From the NCBI RefSeq assembly GCF_021347895.1, contig NC_067123.1:36133571-36197570 (forward strand): 64,000 nt of DNA, given 5' to 3'. Below the pieces are notes generated by a model. That model was not told the DNA's origin, searched no databases, and was given only the letters and a program-made list of their open reading frames with translations. Position 1 is the stretch's first letter, and each line of letters opens with the position of its first letter. Position numbers and translations under genes: made by a program. Origin of the DNA: Acanthochromis polyacanthus (taxonomy: Eukaryota > Chordata > Actinopteri > Pomacentridae). Below, piece after piece: positions 1-11,714 of the stretch.

Positions 1-3000
1 AGAACCGTGTGCAGTGCGGCGACGTGTCGTGTGAAAAGGTGAGTTTTATTGCGCTCCGCAGCGTTCCACAGCTTAGGTGTGTTAGTTAACCTGTACGGCG
101 GCGGCCGAGGTCCAAAACATATCAACCAGCCAGCCAGAAAACCGCTGTTAAACTTAATCCAATTTAATATTTCTAGTCCTTTAAAATGTAAACTGATCAT
201 TATGCTGCTCAAAAATGTTCTCTAATCGTGTCAAATTTGCCTGTAAATGTGTGAAGAGTCAAAAACTTTCTTTCAGTGTTGATTTTTTTCAGAAAAAATT
301 GCAATTGCATTTTTTATTTTCCTCTCACTCTCTCTTTTTGAAGTTCCTGAAATATCCTGTAATGGTGTAATCTAATGAAACAATTAAATACTACATATAA
401 TATAATAACAATATAATAACTTTATTTATATAGCACACCTTAAGAACAGTGTTCACAAAGTCCTTTTGAAGGTTGAAAACAAGCCATGCAGGCAATCAAG
501 CAAGACGAGGCAGAGCAGTCACTTAAAATAAATAGTAAAAATTATAATAAATTAAATGAATAAATACCAAGATTAACAAACACAACAAACAAAGGAGCTA
601 GCCAAATATAAGTATTTTTTTGTCACCTTCATCTCTGTGAAACCAATGAGCATTAAGCCAAAATAAAGGGCAAAAACAATTATTTTATTCCCTTATTATT
701 TAAATATTGTGACTGTCTAAATTTTCCAGATGCTGAATTTCCATGTATACGCTGATCTATTGCAATTATTTAAATATAAAGTCAAGCTTTTTTATATTTC
801 TTTATCAGGTTAATAAGTGTTTTTTCAAATCTTATCAAAGCCTCAATGGGCTTCTTTGTTGAATAAGAGAACTTTGAGTAAAGGCCTTAAAGTCGAATTT
901 CAATACAAGAATCAGTTCTAGTTTTTTTGAAAAAAAATGTTTAAAGACTATTATAATGCAACAAACTATTATTTCAGTGCTAAATAATCTGACTGTTAAT
1001 TCTTCAAATAAGAAATTCTTTTTTCACTCTATACAAAGGCGACACGCCGTGACAAGTTGTTTCTGAAACCCCGAGACGGCAAATGTGTTGCTTTGTCCAC
1101 AATCCAAAGATATTAAGCATCCTAGAGGAGGAAAGAAACAACAAAAAAATTTAAGTTTTAGGCAGCTGGATTATATTGTTTTCATTAAAAGTTACTCACC
1201 ACGATTGATCTGTTTGGAAAATATTAAGACACTTCAGAAAAATGACAGAAACAACTACATTGTTATTGTAGTCAATCTTTTTGTAACTAAATCAAGGCAA
1301 ATGTTTAGTGAAATGTTATCTCAAAGCTTGTAAGGTCTTTAATGGGGTTTTCTTTCAGTCGGAACTCATAGGAAAAACAGGTCAAGGTCATTAAATCTGA
1401 AAATTCAGCACAAAAAACGACCTTTTCATTATCTTTTGGAGACATTTACAGACTGAAACAAATACTCTACAACAAGTAGAATTATTGTGGTAGAAGTAGT
1501 GTGTGATTACTTTATAAAACATCCTGTCAGTTACATTGTTTCTGGGAAATTTAGACAAAACTGCTTTACCAGTGGCTGAGAGCAAAGTTCTTTAACGTCC
1601 AACATGTCGGCCGTAAACTGCGTGAATGCACAGTGCATGATTGATAAACATCTACTGTCAAACAGCTGCGTATGGGCAAAAATGAAGAGATTTTAAAAAT
1701 ATATATTTTTATTAAATGTTAAACTGTACATTTCATTGTTTGGGTTACATTTAATGCAGCGGAATTAACCCACAAGAACCCACGGTGACACTATTGTAAC
1801 AAGTCTCATCCTTGTAAAGCTTTATGTCTGACCTTAACTCATTAAGTCCTTTAAGGAAAAATGGGTCTGGGTTCTTATGGGTTCAAATGTTTAAGTCATA
1901 GTGATAACATCTTTTTAGAGGCCCAATAAAATAGTAAACCTCATTTAACCTACAGTATTAGGCCACTATAGACGTCCTTGTAGTTTGACCTTGTGACGCA
2001 GTTAATATTGCGGTTACAGCATTTTGATTCTTGTTTAGAGAGTTTAAAGGCTCAGTTTACTCAAATTACAAGAGACAAAAAAAACTCAGTCAATATATAA
2101 TTGAGGGATTTTTGCAAAATATTTAGGCAAATCTTTCTGTAAAAATGCCATGTGGTGTTTGGTTATAGGCGGCCATGTTATAGGCGGCCATTTTGCTGAA
2201 AACAGCAAAAATGTCAACTATGACACCCGTCAACTATGCTACAAAAAGCCCCACAGTTACATATTGACCCCCCTACTGCTATGTAGACATGCATATTTAT
2301 TTATCTTTACATACTTTTATTCTGAAACAGCAGCCTCCTATCATTCCAACCCAATAGACGTGACTGAAATTGAATTTGGGGTGCTCAAAATGCTGCTTTT
2401 GGAAACTTTATTTTATTTATTTCATTACTGTGAAAGAGTAGCTGTTTTTCTTGTCAAAAAAAAGCCATTCATACTATACTATCATTACTGTATTGTTGGG
2501 GGGAGACATGCATCTGAAAGTCTGAGAAGTCTAACTAAAAGCTTTATATGGCTAAATGTAATACTGGTAATTAAAAGGATATGTTTTTTGTCTTTCTGAT
2601 TAAACAAACTTTGAGAAAACCCTTTTTTCCCCCCTTTTTTATAATCTTATACTCTCCTGTTTGGTCCCTGTCGGATTTTGTGGGTCAGGATAGATGATTG
2701 TCAATGTTTTATGTTACTTTGTTCCATTTATTTGACTTTTTGCAAAAACAAGAAAACAGTTGATATTAGTAAGATTATGGATTATAGTTTGTAGTTAATT
2801 TTGTGTGAATGCAATTACAATGAATCAGAACTGTGCATCACTGACAACTGAAAACAATGAATAAAGTCTGATTTATTTCGTTGTTTGTACGTGTGTTGCT
2901 CCATGTAAATAACTTGAAATGACTGAATTCTATTATTGTGCTGTGTAATCATGTCTTTTAGTGTGATCTAGTTAATGGCGCCGACCAGCTCATTGGTAAT

Positions 3001-6000
3001 CACTCCGCTCACGAGGATGAAGCGGCGGGAAAAGTCGGCGAAAACGTCACCATCACCGTGTCTCAGTTCACTCCTCTTGCCGCCGGCTCTGTTCTGTACC
3101 TGACGGCTCCTGGCCTGGTCTGCACCGCCATCGGCCAGGGCAGGTGGAGAGAGGAGACCGAACACTTCTTGCACCAAGTCACAGTTCACGACCACGGACA
3201 TCCCCACGAACACAAGGCCGAGTCGCGCGCACACACTCACATGGACGATCACGGAGTAGAGACGGTGTTTCTGAAGTTACGCAAGCACTATGAGGCCACA
3301 GGCAACGAGGTAAGCCGTAAACTGAACCCTAATTAAAGCCTAGCAAATAAGTATTTGCTCAACTGTGGTTATATCTGTTGTTCGCAAGTGAGTTTTACTC
3401 CACCAGTCTTCTACAACTCACTCAAGTCTGTGACCAGTGGCCAAAAATGGGTGTTTGTTTTTAATAAGTTACGAGAACTAGTTAATGAGATTATGCTTGG
3501 CCATGAATTTGTGATCTTTAATTCCTTCTTTCATACTTTATTATGCTGTTACATCAGGTGTTTTGACTCATCCTGACTTCTCATATTTGGATGATATCAG
3601 CAACAGATGTACAAACATTAATATAAGTCACTGCTGTGGAATTTTCATCATAATACATAAATGCTTGAATGTTTGGAGATTCGTTTTGTGTTTATCAGCT
3701 CTTGCTTACTTTCTTTCTAGCAACATATGGAACCTTCAACTTCACTAGTCCTGTAAAACTCATTGAAATCTGTGATGAGTGGCCCAAAAACGGGTGTTTG
3801 GTTTTAATAAGTTGTGAGAAGTAATTAATAAGATTATGCAACAGTGATTAATGCTTGGTCATGAACTTCTTTATAACCAGGGTTCTAGTTCGTGATCCTT
3901 AAGTCCTTCTTTTATACTTTATTACGTATGCTGTTACATCAGTGTTTTGACTTATCATGACTTATCGTATATAGATGATACGAGCAGTAGACATGCTAGG
4001 TTTTCCCTGCATTCAGTCACGTCGCAGTTGGACTTGACCATAATAAAAAGTTCCCTTTGTGTTTGTTTAAACTGCTGGGTCAATATATAATTGCAGGACT
4101 TTTTATGACATAGTTGACAGATATCGTAGTTGACATTTTTGCTGTTGCAGGCCTAAAATCAAAATGGCCGCCTGTAACCAAACACCACATGGCGTTTTTA
4201 CAGAAAGATTCTTCTATAATATTATATATACAATTAAGTAAAAATGTTATTTATAAAGATATTGTAGTAAACCTGTTGACATGTGATAAATCCACTACTT
4301 TATATGAAATAACTCAGAAAGCCTTGGAGTCTTCCAGTCTTTTCCTCAGGAGGAAATGACATCATGTGGAGCAGGTCATGTGATCTGGAATTAACACACT
4401 TCCTTGAGAGGTGTTTTTGTAATGGGGAACTTAGTTGAAAGTGATTTCTCGGACACAGATGGAATCTGTTATTTTCCAAATAAAATTTGACATATTGGCA
4501 AAAAAGAAATATCTCTCATGATTATCTGAACTGAATAAAAAGAACATAATCAAAACTATTTTTGAATCAGTTCATTTTATTATTGTTTAGCTAATTAGAA
4601 GGTGGCTGTTATTAAATTGGGATGATTATTAAATTGACATTTAAATGATATCCAGTCATTTTTTTATTAATAAGTGATTGTTTCCATTATAAATAATTCT
4701 GGAATTTGTAAAGACATGATCATAATGAACATAAAGAAACATTAGTTTTTGTATTTTTTTTTTTAAAAAATTATGCAAAATATATCCCATGGACTTCAAA
4801 AGTCCCTCAATTATATACTGACCCATTGGTTAACTTTTTAATTTTTCTTTCTCAAATGTGGACAATTCTGTACCTAAAATCTCTAAGTTATTTGGGCAAA
4901 CTTAATACAATACTGACAAAACTGTGTGGTGTCCATGATAGCAATGCAGATGATACTGTAATATGATAATTGTGCATTTCAGGAAAATTATAAACAAGTT
5001 GATGAGATGACTGGTGAGATTTAAAAAAAAGGAAAAAAGTCAAATTCACCAACCTTTTAGTCTTTTTTTGTGCCTTGTGAATCCTTGTGAAGTGTCCCTC
5101 AAACCAAAAGATGATTCTGAATCAAAGGAGTGTTGTTTAAACGTTGCTCTATCGCAGATCCTTAACGCTTTTGTTATAACAGTCCTTTCTTTTCTTCATC
5201 ACCATGGTAACCAGAGCTGTGTCACAGCCAGCGTCATCATGGCGGAGATCAACGCAACATCACCGGCACAGGATCAGGAAGTGGGTGCAGTTCTGGGCCG
5301 CGTCCTGTATTACGCCCTGCAAGGTCGATGCTTCACTGCCGAGTCGCTGCCCGAGGAGAGCTTCTTCCTCCACTACATCATGCACAAGCTGGGATCAGAC
5401 AACTTCACCGTGGAGGGTAAAAGTTCTGCACAAAAACACACAAAAAAATCTGGTTTAAATAGAACTGCAGACCAAAACTGCACAGCACTGAGTGTTTCTT
5501 TTATTTGTGCAGTTGTCTGAACAAATAAAGTGAAATCCCGAAATGATTTTAGCATTCATTGCAGCTTTATCATACACACACAAGCTTAAAGGTAAGTTAC
5601 GTCTCTTGTAACAGTTCCAGCCCAAATAAAGTGTTTTCTTGACAGTTTGTTCAATAATTAGGCATCAAATAATTAGTAGAATTGTCTATGTAGGCAAATC
5701 TTAGTTCCTTCCTCCCTGAAACTGGATTTTTGGATTTATGTCTGAGAGAGAGACAAGACCTCCTTGCACACCGAGGCGACAAACAGGCCTTCTAGCAGTG
5801 GATGAGGGACAAAACTGCACATGGAACATCACAATATTTATATTTAAAAAATAGAGGACTAAAGGCAGTAGCAAATATTAATATAAGTCATAGCTATGGA
5901 GTTAACTTGGATTATATTGTGTATTTGTGTAGATTTGGAAGCTTTTATGAAGACCCTGAACATCGGACCTGCAGACCATGATCACGGACACGATCACGGA

Positions 6001-9000
6001 CACGATCACGGACACGAACACGCAGAGGTTGAACACGCTCATGATGATCACAGCCGTCAAAGACTGAGGAAGAAGAGTGGACATGAACACCATGAGGAGC
6101 ATGAGACAAACAGCACCTGGGACCATGTAAGTTGCAACAAGAAAATGCGATTTAACTTGATGTGATGGTGCACTTTTTGATCTTAAATACTGACAAGCTT
6201 TGACACGAAATCATCTCTTACAGCTTAAAGATAGACAGACATACAGGCTCTGACCGCTGACTCTGGTGTTATTCTCGGTAATACAGTCTTCAAGCCATAC
6301 TTCCTTGTAAAACATGGTAGAGTCTTTGGCTCCTGACGAGTGTCTCCAGCTTCTACATCTTGTTTGTCATGGAGCAAATATTTCCCATAAATAACAGAGA
6401 GAAAGCCCCTCTCCCTCTTCCTGCTGTTCCTTTTTAAAAGAGACAAACTCAAATTCTACTGTGGGTGTGATGCCTGTGTTTACTAAAGCACCTAAACCGT
6501 TGTTTTAATGTTTCGTTTTCTCATCTTCCAGCGCTGTTTCTCTGCCGAAGAGCTCGTCCAGATCTATGGCCTGCCAGAAAACAGCGCCGCCTCTAGTCTG
6601 GGTCCGTCGGACATGGCTCAGCTCAGTCCTGCTCTGGTGCAGCAGATCCTGAGTGGAGCCTGTGCAGCAACCACAGAACCAGCTGGACCAGATGGACTCA
6701 CCATGGCTCAGAGTAAGTGTGTTGACAACTGGAGACACAAAAGTTCGGGTTCGGGGTTAAGGTTAGGAGTAGGGGTTAAGGTTAGGATTAGGGGTTAAGG
6801 TAAGGTTAGGGGTTAAGGTAAGGTTAGGGGCTAAGGTTGGGTTAAGGTTGGGGTTAAAGTTAGGGGTTAGTTTGGGTTAGGGTTACTGTGTTGTAGGTGT
6901 AGCTGGTTCTGAACCTCAGTACCTTCATTCGAACTCTTAACTGCAGCAATTTTGTGTTTACAAGTTAAAGGCAGGTTAAGTTTAAGATTCATTTTCAGGA
7001 CACCTGAGTGTTTAAACCTGACCCCCTTTTCTCTCTCCTCTTCATGCAGGATACCTCTATGCAACCGCCGCCAACGTAGTGATAACACTGATGGCCATGT
7101 TTGGTATCGTGGTGCTGCTGTGTACGTCCTGCACGCAGGTCTTCCAGTTGTCTATCCAGTTCTGCATCAGCATGGCTGTCGGTTCCCTGACTGGAGACGC
7201 CTTCCTGCATCTGCTACCTGTGGTGAGGGAGCCTGACGCTTTTTTATTCTGTCTAAATGACATATCTCTGTTGGTATTCGTTCATAATATTAGCTCTGGT
7301 TTGGTGAAACTGTTATCTAATGGGATAGACGTTTGACTCATTTTGACTTCCTCTTGCGGACTAGTTTCTGGGTCTACATGTGCACGGAGCTGGCGAGAGC
7401 CATGCAGATCACAGTCATGACGAAGGAGTTCCTGACCACATAAAGAAGATGTTGGTACTCATTGCTGGGATTTACTGCTTTTACCTGATGGAAACAATTT
7501 TCTCTCTGATCACATACAAAGGTGATAAGCACCATCAGCAGCAGCAGCACCATGGGGTAAGACAAATTATGCACAAGGTTTTTGCACCACTCTTGACTTT
7601 TCATGGTTCATCGTTGAAAAAGTTGTTTTTAAAATTAAGTTGAAATGAATTTATGGTGATGTTCTCCTAAATTTCCACAGCTAAATCCTTCATGGTGGTT
7701 AGAAACAATGTGAAATAGACATGTAGTGCACACTTTCCAAACTTTTTTAGTTTCCTTTAAGATGTTTCATTTTGTCTCAACTTTCAGACGAAGTTCATGG
7801 TTTTGCAACTCTCTCCTTTTAGGAAGATGGGGAGCCTCACCACTGTGACCATGGGAGGGTTTTGGAGATGTATCAGCAGGAAAGGAAAGAAAAAGGCAAC
7901 GCCAAGTCAGTTTCAAAAGCAGATCTGGTAAGAAAACAGAGAATGAACAGATTCCTGCTGCTCAGAACACATATTCAACACTTTAGCAGAGTAAAAGTAA
8001 CAATAAGATTATAGAAGTCACTGAAAATATTATGTTTGAGAAACTTAACCACTTCAGCTAAGATTTTTTTATATTGTAAATGTGTAAAACACACCTAAGC
8101 TGACACTGTGTCTTGTTACTGAATGTTTTGTGTATGTATACATTTCAGGTTGACCTTGAAGATGAAGAAAAATCACTTTCCGAGCCGAAAAAGCGCAACA
8201 GAGGTGAGTGAAGTTACCTCCAACCCAAAAACAAGCATGAGATCATCACACTGGGATAATTGTAGTGAATTATTGCGGCACAAACTACAACCTTGTCTCC
8301 GTGTGCTTCTACAGAACAACGTCTGCTACCTTATATGATCACTATTGGTGACGGGATCCACAACTTTGCAGACGGATTAGCGATAGGTGCAGCTTTCTCT
8401 CTGTCGTGGAAGTCTGGTCTGGCCACGTCAGTGGCTGTGCTCTGCCATGAGCTTCCTCATGAACTCGGTAAAGATCACAAACAAGCAGCGTCTTTGTCAC
8501 CTGTGCTGTATTTTGGTTTTATGGTTTTATGCTTTTTGTGGTTTTCATGGTTTTATGGTTATATGATTTTGTAGCAACCAAGTTGTATTGCTTTGTTTTA
8601 TGATGCCAATGGTAAGCCCTTTGGTCTTCTTTTGTGTTATTGTAAAGTGCTCTATAAATAAATTTTGATTGATTGAATGTTGGGCTGCACAGTAGAATAG
8701 TGGTTAGCACTTACGCCTTGCAGCTAGAAGATTTGCGGTTCACATCCGGGCCTTCCCAGGATCTTTCTGCATGGAGTTTGCATGTTCTCCCTGTGCATGT
8801 GTGGGTTTTCTCCAGGTTCTCTAGCTTCCTCCCACAGTCCAAAAACATGCTGAGGTTAATTAATTATTTCTAAATTGTCCGTAGGTGTGAATGTGAGTGT
8901 GATTGTTTGTCTGTATATGTATATGACTGTATATGACTCGTGACCTATCCAAGGTGTCCCCTGACTTCACCCCAAGCCCGCAACCCTAATGAGGATTAAG

Positions 9001-9505
9001 CGGTTTATAGATTATGGACGGATGATTGAACGTCTGATTTGATCACTTTTCTCTACAGACCTAACATCACGCTGTTGCTCTTGTTTCTCCCCAGGCGATT
9101 TTGCCATTTTGCTCCATTCTGGTGTATCAGTTTGCAAGGCGTTACTTTTAAATGTCGGCAGCGCCATGACCTCATTCGTCGGCCTGTACATCGGTCTGTC
9201 TGTAGCCACCGACATCGCAACCCAACAGTGGATAGCAGCCTTGGCTGCGGGACTTTTTCTGTATGTGGGTCTGGCTGATATGGTGAGTATTTTACAACAC
9301 AAACCATCTCTTCTAAACAGTACAAACTGATAAAAAGTACATGTTGAACCCCCATCTGTCCTCTGTGTCCTTCCAGCTGCCTACCATGATCCACATCAAC
9401 AATAACAAACCCTGGCTGGTGCTTCTGCTGCAGAATGCTGGCCTTCTGACCGGGTGGAGTGCTCTGCTGCTGTTGTCACTTTATGAAGACAACATCGCCT
9501 TTTAA
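1..9505 (+). CDS. slc39a4: Zinc transporter ZIP4 (SLC39A4), 3' part of gene, 13 exons visible
   Basis: ZIP4 imports Zn2+ across the plasma membrane, mainly in gut epithelium. Exons: 1-38 (partial), 2962-3309, 4983-5013, 5183-5416, 5933-6126, 6532-6712, 7050-7222, 7365-7556, 7823-7927, 8149-8203, 8315-8467, 9095-9282, 9377-9505 (stop 9503-9505). They join in phase to 672 residues. Exon 1 reads [12 protein letters not shown], matching the cysteine-containing N-terminal ectodomain of mammalian ZIP4. The ectodomain carries two His-rich runs (exons 2 and 5) and the family PAL motif (SPAL, exon 6). The membrane part follows, with HNFADG (exon 11) and HELPHE (exons 11-12) forming the binuclear metal site and the C-terminus ending YEDNIAF. 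The loop coded by exons 8-9 is again His-rich. The start codon and signal peptide lie upstream of the window. The exon 3/4 junction is uncertain: the acceptor at 5183 keeps phase, but one ending at 5214 looks stronger and does not. Identification is firm. Confidence 0.95.
395..600. repeat. Dispersed teleost repeat fragment (copy 1)
   Basis: Lies in slc39a4 intron 1. It shares CTTTATTTATATAGCA, then GTTCACAAAGT, then a long AAATAAATAGTAAAAATTA stretch with 22745-22900. The class is not determined; such sequence is frequent in fish introns. Confidence 0.55.
2087..2270. mobile_element. Short inverted-repeat element, internally deleted copy (family M, copy 1)
   Basis: Begins CAGTCAATATATAATTGAGG and ends with an inverted version (ACATATTGACCC). 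The interior (CATGTGGTGTTTGGTTATAG, then GCAAAAATGTCAACTA) matches one end of the larger copy at 4076-4825. It is non-coding and about 184 bp long. Confidence 0.55.
3370..3980. repeat. Diverged direct duplication in slc39a4 intron 2
   Basis: Two copies, about 3380-3600 and 3745-3980. Both contain GGGTGTTTG followed by TTTTAATAAGTT, later ATGCTTGG.CATGAA, and then CTTTATTA followed by GCTGTTACATCA and GTTTTGACT. They are diverged and non-coding, about 380 bp apart. Confidence 0.5.
4076..4825. mobile_element. 750-bp element with ~28-bp terminal inverted repeats (family M, copy 2)
   Basis: Starts TGGGTCAATATATAATTG and ends CAATTATATACTGACCCA; the end is the reverse complement of the start with about one mismatch over 18 bases, and similarity runs to about 28 bases. 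There is no transposase reading frame, so it is a non-autonomous DNA transposon. It lies in slc39a4 intron 2. No clear target-site duplication was resolved, so the superfamily is unknown. Confidence 0.6.
6744..6885 (+). repeat. Degenerate interstitial telomere-like repeat
   Basis: About 140 bp of GGGTTAAGGTTAGG-type variants ending in perfect GGTTAGGGTTA. It lies in slc39a4 intron 6, about 30 bases after the exon 6 donor. The TTAGGG-like words are irregular, consistent with an old interstitial telomeric sequence or an expanded G-rich minisatellite. Confidence 0.75.
8560..9030 (+). mobile_element. tRNA-derived SINE-like element, with a second repeat tail before it
   Basis: In slc39a4 intron 11. 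From about 8680, TAGTGGTTAGCAC and GGTTCACATCCGGG resemble the A and B boxes of a tRNA-type RNA polymerase III promoter. Next come GGAGTTTGCATGTTCTCCCT, then CTTCCTCCCACAGTCCAAAA, and an end reading ACCCTAATGAGGATTAAGCGG. The same order recurs at 10645-10895. The bases just before, TAAAGTGCTCTATAAATAAA plus TTGATTGATTG, look like the 3' tail of another dispersed repeat. The exact SINE family was not assigned. Confidence 0.65.
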
Positions 9506-10312
9506 TACGCGGACTGTCAAGACGTCAGGCTGTTCGCTGGATTCATATTCTGGGATCAAGATTGTAAAAACCTTTGGACACTGTTCACTGCGACATGTCT
9601 GGGAGTTTATGGGCATAAATGAGCTCAGAGAGACAGAGTGAAAAGCTGATGTCAGCCAGATGCTGCTAGTTACCACAAACATAAGGTTAAAGAACCTGTC
9701 AGATGTGGGACTTTTTCTTGGGAAGTGATTAAATTTGCTGAGCTTACTTGACTGTGTTCAACCAATGTTTAGTTTGTGGTGGACAAAAACACCAGAAACG
9801 TGCAATCGACTACAATTAAACCACCACTAACAGCCTTCTGATTTAAACAGTGTTTCTATTTGATTTAGGGTCCAATAAGGTTGCTGTCATGAACTACATC
9901 AGATGCAGCTGAAAATATCCAATATTCTCAATTCTTTTTATCACTGCTGAGATTTGTCTTTTTGTATCTTTTATCTGACACATTTTGTAGCTGATGACAC
10001 ATCATGTCGCTCACTTTAAGTTACATAACATCAGTAGTAATGGTGAGATTAGAAGGGCATTGTGAAAGTCCACAGTGACACAGAACTGGTGATAAAAGTG
10101 TTCAGGTTTGTTCAGTTCAGCTTTTCTTCTTCTCGTTTTTTTTTCTTGAACTGCACTGATAAATGTGTGTTGATAAAAATAACACTAAGTGTCAGAATGT
10201 ATTTTACATTTGTGAGTTGCCCTTGTATTGTACAGAGTTGTTTTTTTTTTTGTGCTTTTTATGAAAAATATCTGTTGTCCAGTCGAGCATAAACAAGAAT
10301 GTCAATTTGCCA

Positions 10313-10580
10313 AATAAAAATATACTGACCCACTTTCAGACTTATTGTGCTAAAAGCTCATGTAATATATCAGTAAATGTATGCTGGTATAAGCACTGTG
10401 GTTTACATTCTGTATTTTAGTGATGTCCAAACAATTTAAAACTATCTTGAAGCTCAGTAGCTTCTTAATGTTTGTTTTCTAACTAAACAGTCTAATTTCA
10501 CAGTTCCTGCAGTGGTTTGGAACATCTCTGTTGTGTCTTGGATGAACATGAATGTGAATTTTGCAAGTTTTGCAAATAAA
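10313..10580 (+). promoter_or_regulatory. Candidate slc39a4 poly(A) signals (two)
   Basis: AATAAA occurs at 10313-10318 and again at 10575-10580, about 0.8 and 1.1 kb after the slc39a4 stop codon. No other gene lies in between, so a 3' UTR of 0.8-1.1 kb is plausible. Which site is used cannot be told from sequence. Confidence 0.45.
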
Positions 10581-10644
10581 AGCTGATTTATAAAATCAAT
10601 AAGTCTTTAAATGAGCATGATTTTGTTTCCCTGAATCTGTAGGG

Positions 10645-10895
10645 GTCCCCGGCCATCCCAGGATCTTTCTGCATGGAGTTACCATGTTCTCCGGCTTCCT
10701 CCCACAGTCCAAAAATATGCTCAGGTTAATTGATCACTCTAAATTTCCCGTAGGTGTGAATGTGAGCGTGATTGTCTGTATATGTAGCCCTGCGACAGAC
10801 TGGCGACCTGTCCAGGGTGTCAGCTGCCTTCACCTCAGTCACCCCAGCCCCCCATGACCCTAATGAGGATTAAGCAGTGTGTCGATAATGGATGG
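10645..10895 (+). mobile_element. 5'-truncated SINE-like element (second copy)
   Basis: Shares CCAGGATCTTTCTGCATGGA, the CTTCCTCCCACAGTCCAAAA block, GTAGGTGTGAATGTGAG and CCCTAATGAGGATTAAGC with 8740-9010, but lacks the tRNA-like head. It lies just after the slc39a4 3' end. Confidence 0.65.
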
Positions 10896-11712
10896 AGTTT
10901 TAATTTAACTTTAGCAGCTTCAGACTTGTCAACCAAATTAGAAATTAAGTTGCGTTTCCTGCATTTTGACCTTTGGTGTCAGGTTTATCCTTTCCTTCTC
11001 CTTGTAGATCACAGATTCCATCTTGCAGTGGTTAATACAGGTCTCATCTGCAATGCAATCTGGACTTTATCTTCCTCATCTAATCTCTTTTGACTTGCAG
11101 GTTATATGAACGTTTTTGTGAGGGACAGAGTCCACTGACAACTCACTGCGCACACAGACAGGTTTATCACCATGTATGCATTTGCATTTAGTGCATACGT
11201 ATGACATAAAGCATGACCAAGTGTCTGTCTCTAAGACAAAATGACCCTTTTTAAGTCAATTATTAGGTTGTGTAGATACCAGTCCTTTAATCGTACGCTG
11301 CATGAACAAATTATATATATCATAGCATGTAACTGCTGACAGAGGAACCCTGGATTTCCCTGAAGTCAGCATTTCAAATTGGCATCCATAATTCTGAACG
11401 TCTACAGGCTGTTTAAAGAGGATTTATGAGCCTCTGGAGTCCTGTAACTTACCGTGCCAACAGAACACTTGAATTTAATTATCTCTAAAACGGGACCTTT
11501 GAGCTTCTCAAACATACGGCATATTTCATCTGTTACAGTAGTGTTAATAGACGGAAAATGAAGAGACAGGTGAGGAGAACAGAACAACTGAGGCAGGATT
11601 AGACGGTAACAAAGTGAAATGAAAGGAAACAGCTGAAGGACAGGAGCCAATAAAAGCAGCTGAATGGAATACAAAAGACTTGAAGTGTCACTGGTGTCAC
11701 TATTGAGACACA
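10896..11712. other. Intergenic DNA, no gene seen
   Basis: About 0.8 kb between the SINE-like fragment and the Tc1 element. Short open frames here show no protein resemblance I can recognise. Confidence 0.5.
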
Positions 11713-11714
11713 TA

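Noticed and set aside
2150..2599. 149-codon + strand frame
   Set aside because: Starts inside a family M transposon copy in an slc39a4 intron; composition looks like intron sequence.
8680..8760. tRNA gene candidate
   Set aside because: A- and B-box-like words are present, but there is no cloverleaf with acceptor stem; it is the head of a SINE-like repeat.
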